From positions 62,001 through 126,000 of the forward strand of contig NZ_VEDO01000006.1 in the NCBI RefSeq assembly GCF_007677875.1: a DNA stretch of 64,000 nucleotides. The letters are read 5' to 3'. The notes under the pieces were generated by a model. The model was not told the DNA's origin and did no database searches. It was given only the letters and a program-made list of their open reading frames with translations. Shown in pieces: positions 63,584 to 64,000 of the stretch (positions are counted from its first letter, which is position 1; each line of letters starts with the position of its first letter). The position numbers and the translations under genes were made by a program. Source of the DNA: Variovorax boronicumulans (GTDB lineage: Bacteria; Pseudomonadota; Gammaproteobacteria; Burkholderiales; Burkholderiaceae_C).

Positions 63584-64000
63584 GCGCGGGCCTCCTTGGC
63601 GGCAGCCAGCGCGGCCAGTACGCGCTCCGGGCTGGCAGGGCATTCCGTCAGCTCGGCGCCCAGCGCGAACAGCGCGTCGTTGACGGCGTTGACGATGGCG
63701 GCCGGCGGCGCGATGGCCCCGCCCTCGCCGATGCCCTTCTGCCCGAACAGGCTGTGCGGGCTGGGCGTTTCCATGTGCAGCACCTTGAGCGGCGGCATCT
63801 CGCCGGCGCCGGGCAGGATGTAGTCGGCCAGCGTGGAAGCCAGCGGCTGGCCCTCGGCGTCGAACGGCATCTCTTCGTAGAGGGCAGTGCCGATGCCCTG
63901 GGCCAGGCCGCCGATCAGCTGGCCTTCGACGATGAGCGGGTTCAGCAGCACGCCGCCGTCCTCGCAGATCGCGTAGTCGAGCAGGCGCACCTGGCCGGTG
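63580..64000 (-). CDS. Molybdopterin-binding large subunit of a molybdenum hydroxylase (partial)
   Basis: The C-terminal 139 residues of a xanthine-dehydrogenase/CoxL-family large subunit; the rest lies beyond the window edge, so no start is given. Visible family marks are NPLIVEGQLIGGLAQGIGTA (a molybdopterin-site region) and FGQKGIGEGGAIAPP, which carries the catalytic Glu of the GEGG motif. The substrate cannot be read from this part; the CO-dehydrogenase active-site loop would lie outside the window. Confidence 0.93.
   Translation of the reverse strand, partial: TGQVRLLDYAICEDGGVLLNPLIVEGQLIGGLAQGIGTALYEEMPFDAEGQPLASTLADYILPGAGEMPPLKVLHMETPSPHSLFGQKGIGEGGAIAPPAAIVNAVNDALFALGAELTECPASPERVLAALAAAKEARA

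Overview
The window is GC-rich chromosomal DNA from a Burkholderiales bacterium, most likely a Comamonadaceae relative (Variovorax/Acidovorax type; this placement is inference). The grounds are strong GC bias at third codon positions, tightly packed operons with 1-14 bp overlaps, a lone tripartite-tricarboxylate-type (Bug) binding protein, two branched-chain-type (Liv) ABC systems, and many LysR-linked catabolic blocks. No rRNA, tRNA, insertion sequence, prophage or CRISPR array was seen. About 60 protein genes fill nearly all of the sequence.

Region by region. (1) 1-7785, minus strand: an acyl-CoA block (enoyl-CoA hydratase-like protein, class III CoA-transferase, exported carboxylesterase), then a ferric-iron-type ABC importer (ATPase, fused permease, binding protein). 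(2) 7900-10394: quinone oxidoreductase, glutathione S-transferase, GntR regulator. (3) 10512-17962: a divergent LysR gene with a perfect 9+3+9 palindrome at its start, then a homoprotocatechuate meta-cleavage operon, hpaH-hpaI-FAD oxidase-hpaE-hpaD-hpaG. It ends in a ketopantoate reductase remnant carrying a 21-bp tandem duplication. (4) 18203-23770: class II aldolase, dtd, L-threonate dehydrogenase-like gene, lipoprotein hydrolase, second quinone oxidoreductase, metallo-hydrolase. (5) 23842-31464, the most interesting part: a four- or five-gene operon (thermostable-hemolysin family protein, AMP-dependent ligase, TenA/haem-oxygenase-like protein, SDR, TPR protein). It has a perfect CTTAAT-N5-CTTAAT box upstream and a PmrAB/QseBC-type two-component system facing it from downstream. 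A second, 11-of-12 copy of the box precedes the next operon (small membrane protein plus VIT-type Fe/Mn transporter).

(6) 31553-35255: hybrid PAS kinase and a diguanylate cyclase, convergent. (7) 35336-43548: a LysR-bounded, AraC-bounded block of pirin, YcaC-like hydrolase, non-haem chloroperoxidase-type hydrolase, amidohydrolase, DoxX and an MFS exporter. (8) 43557-53760: DedA protein, then trifunctional putA with five GTTGCACC-type operator candidates (two upstream, three inside the reading frame), a complete Liv-type importer, and proC. (9) 53757-56747: LysR, an asparaginase-family protein lacking a key Asp, and a Bug binding protein. (10) 56994-64000, minus strand: a molybdenum hydroxylase (large subunit cut by the window edge, FAD subunit, 2Fe-2S subunit, CoxG) continuous with a second Liv importer, which looks like one uptake-plus-hydroxylation unit.

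Taken together this is a catabolic and transport-rich region. The best candidate for an undescribed system is the CTTAAT-box regulon in region 5.
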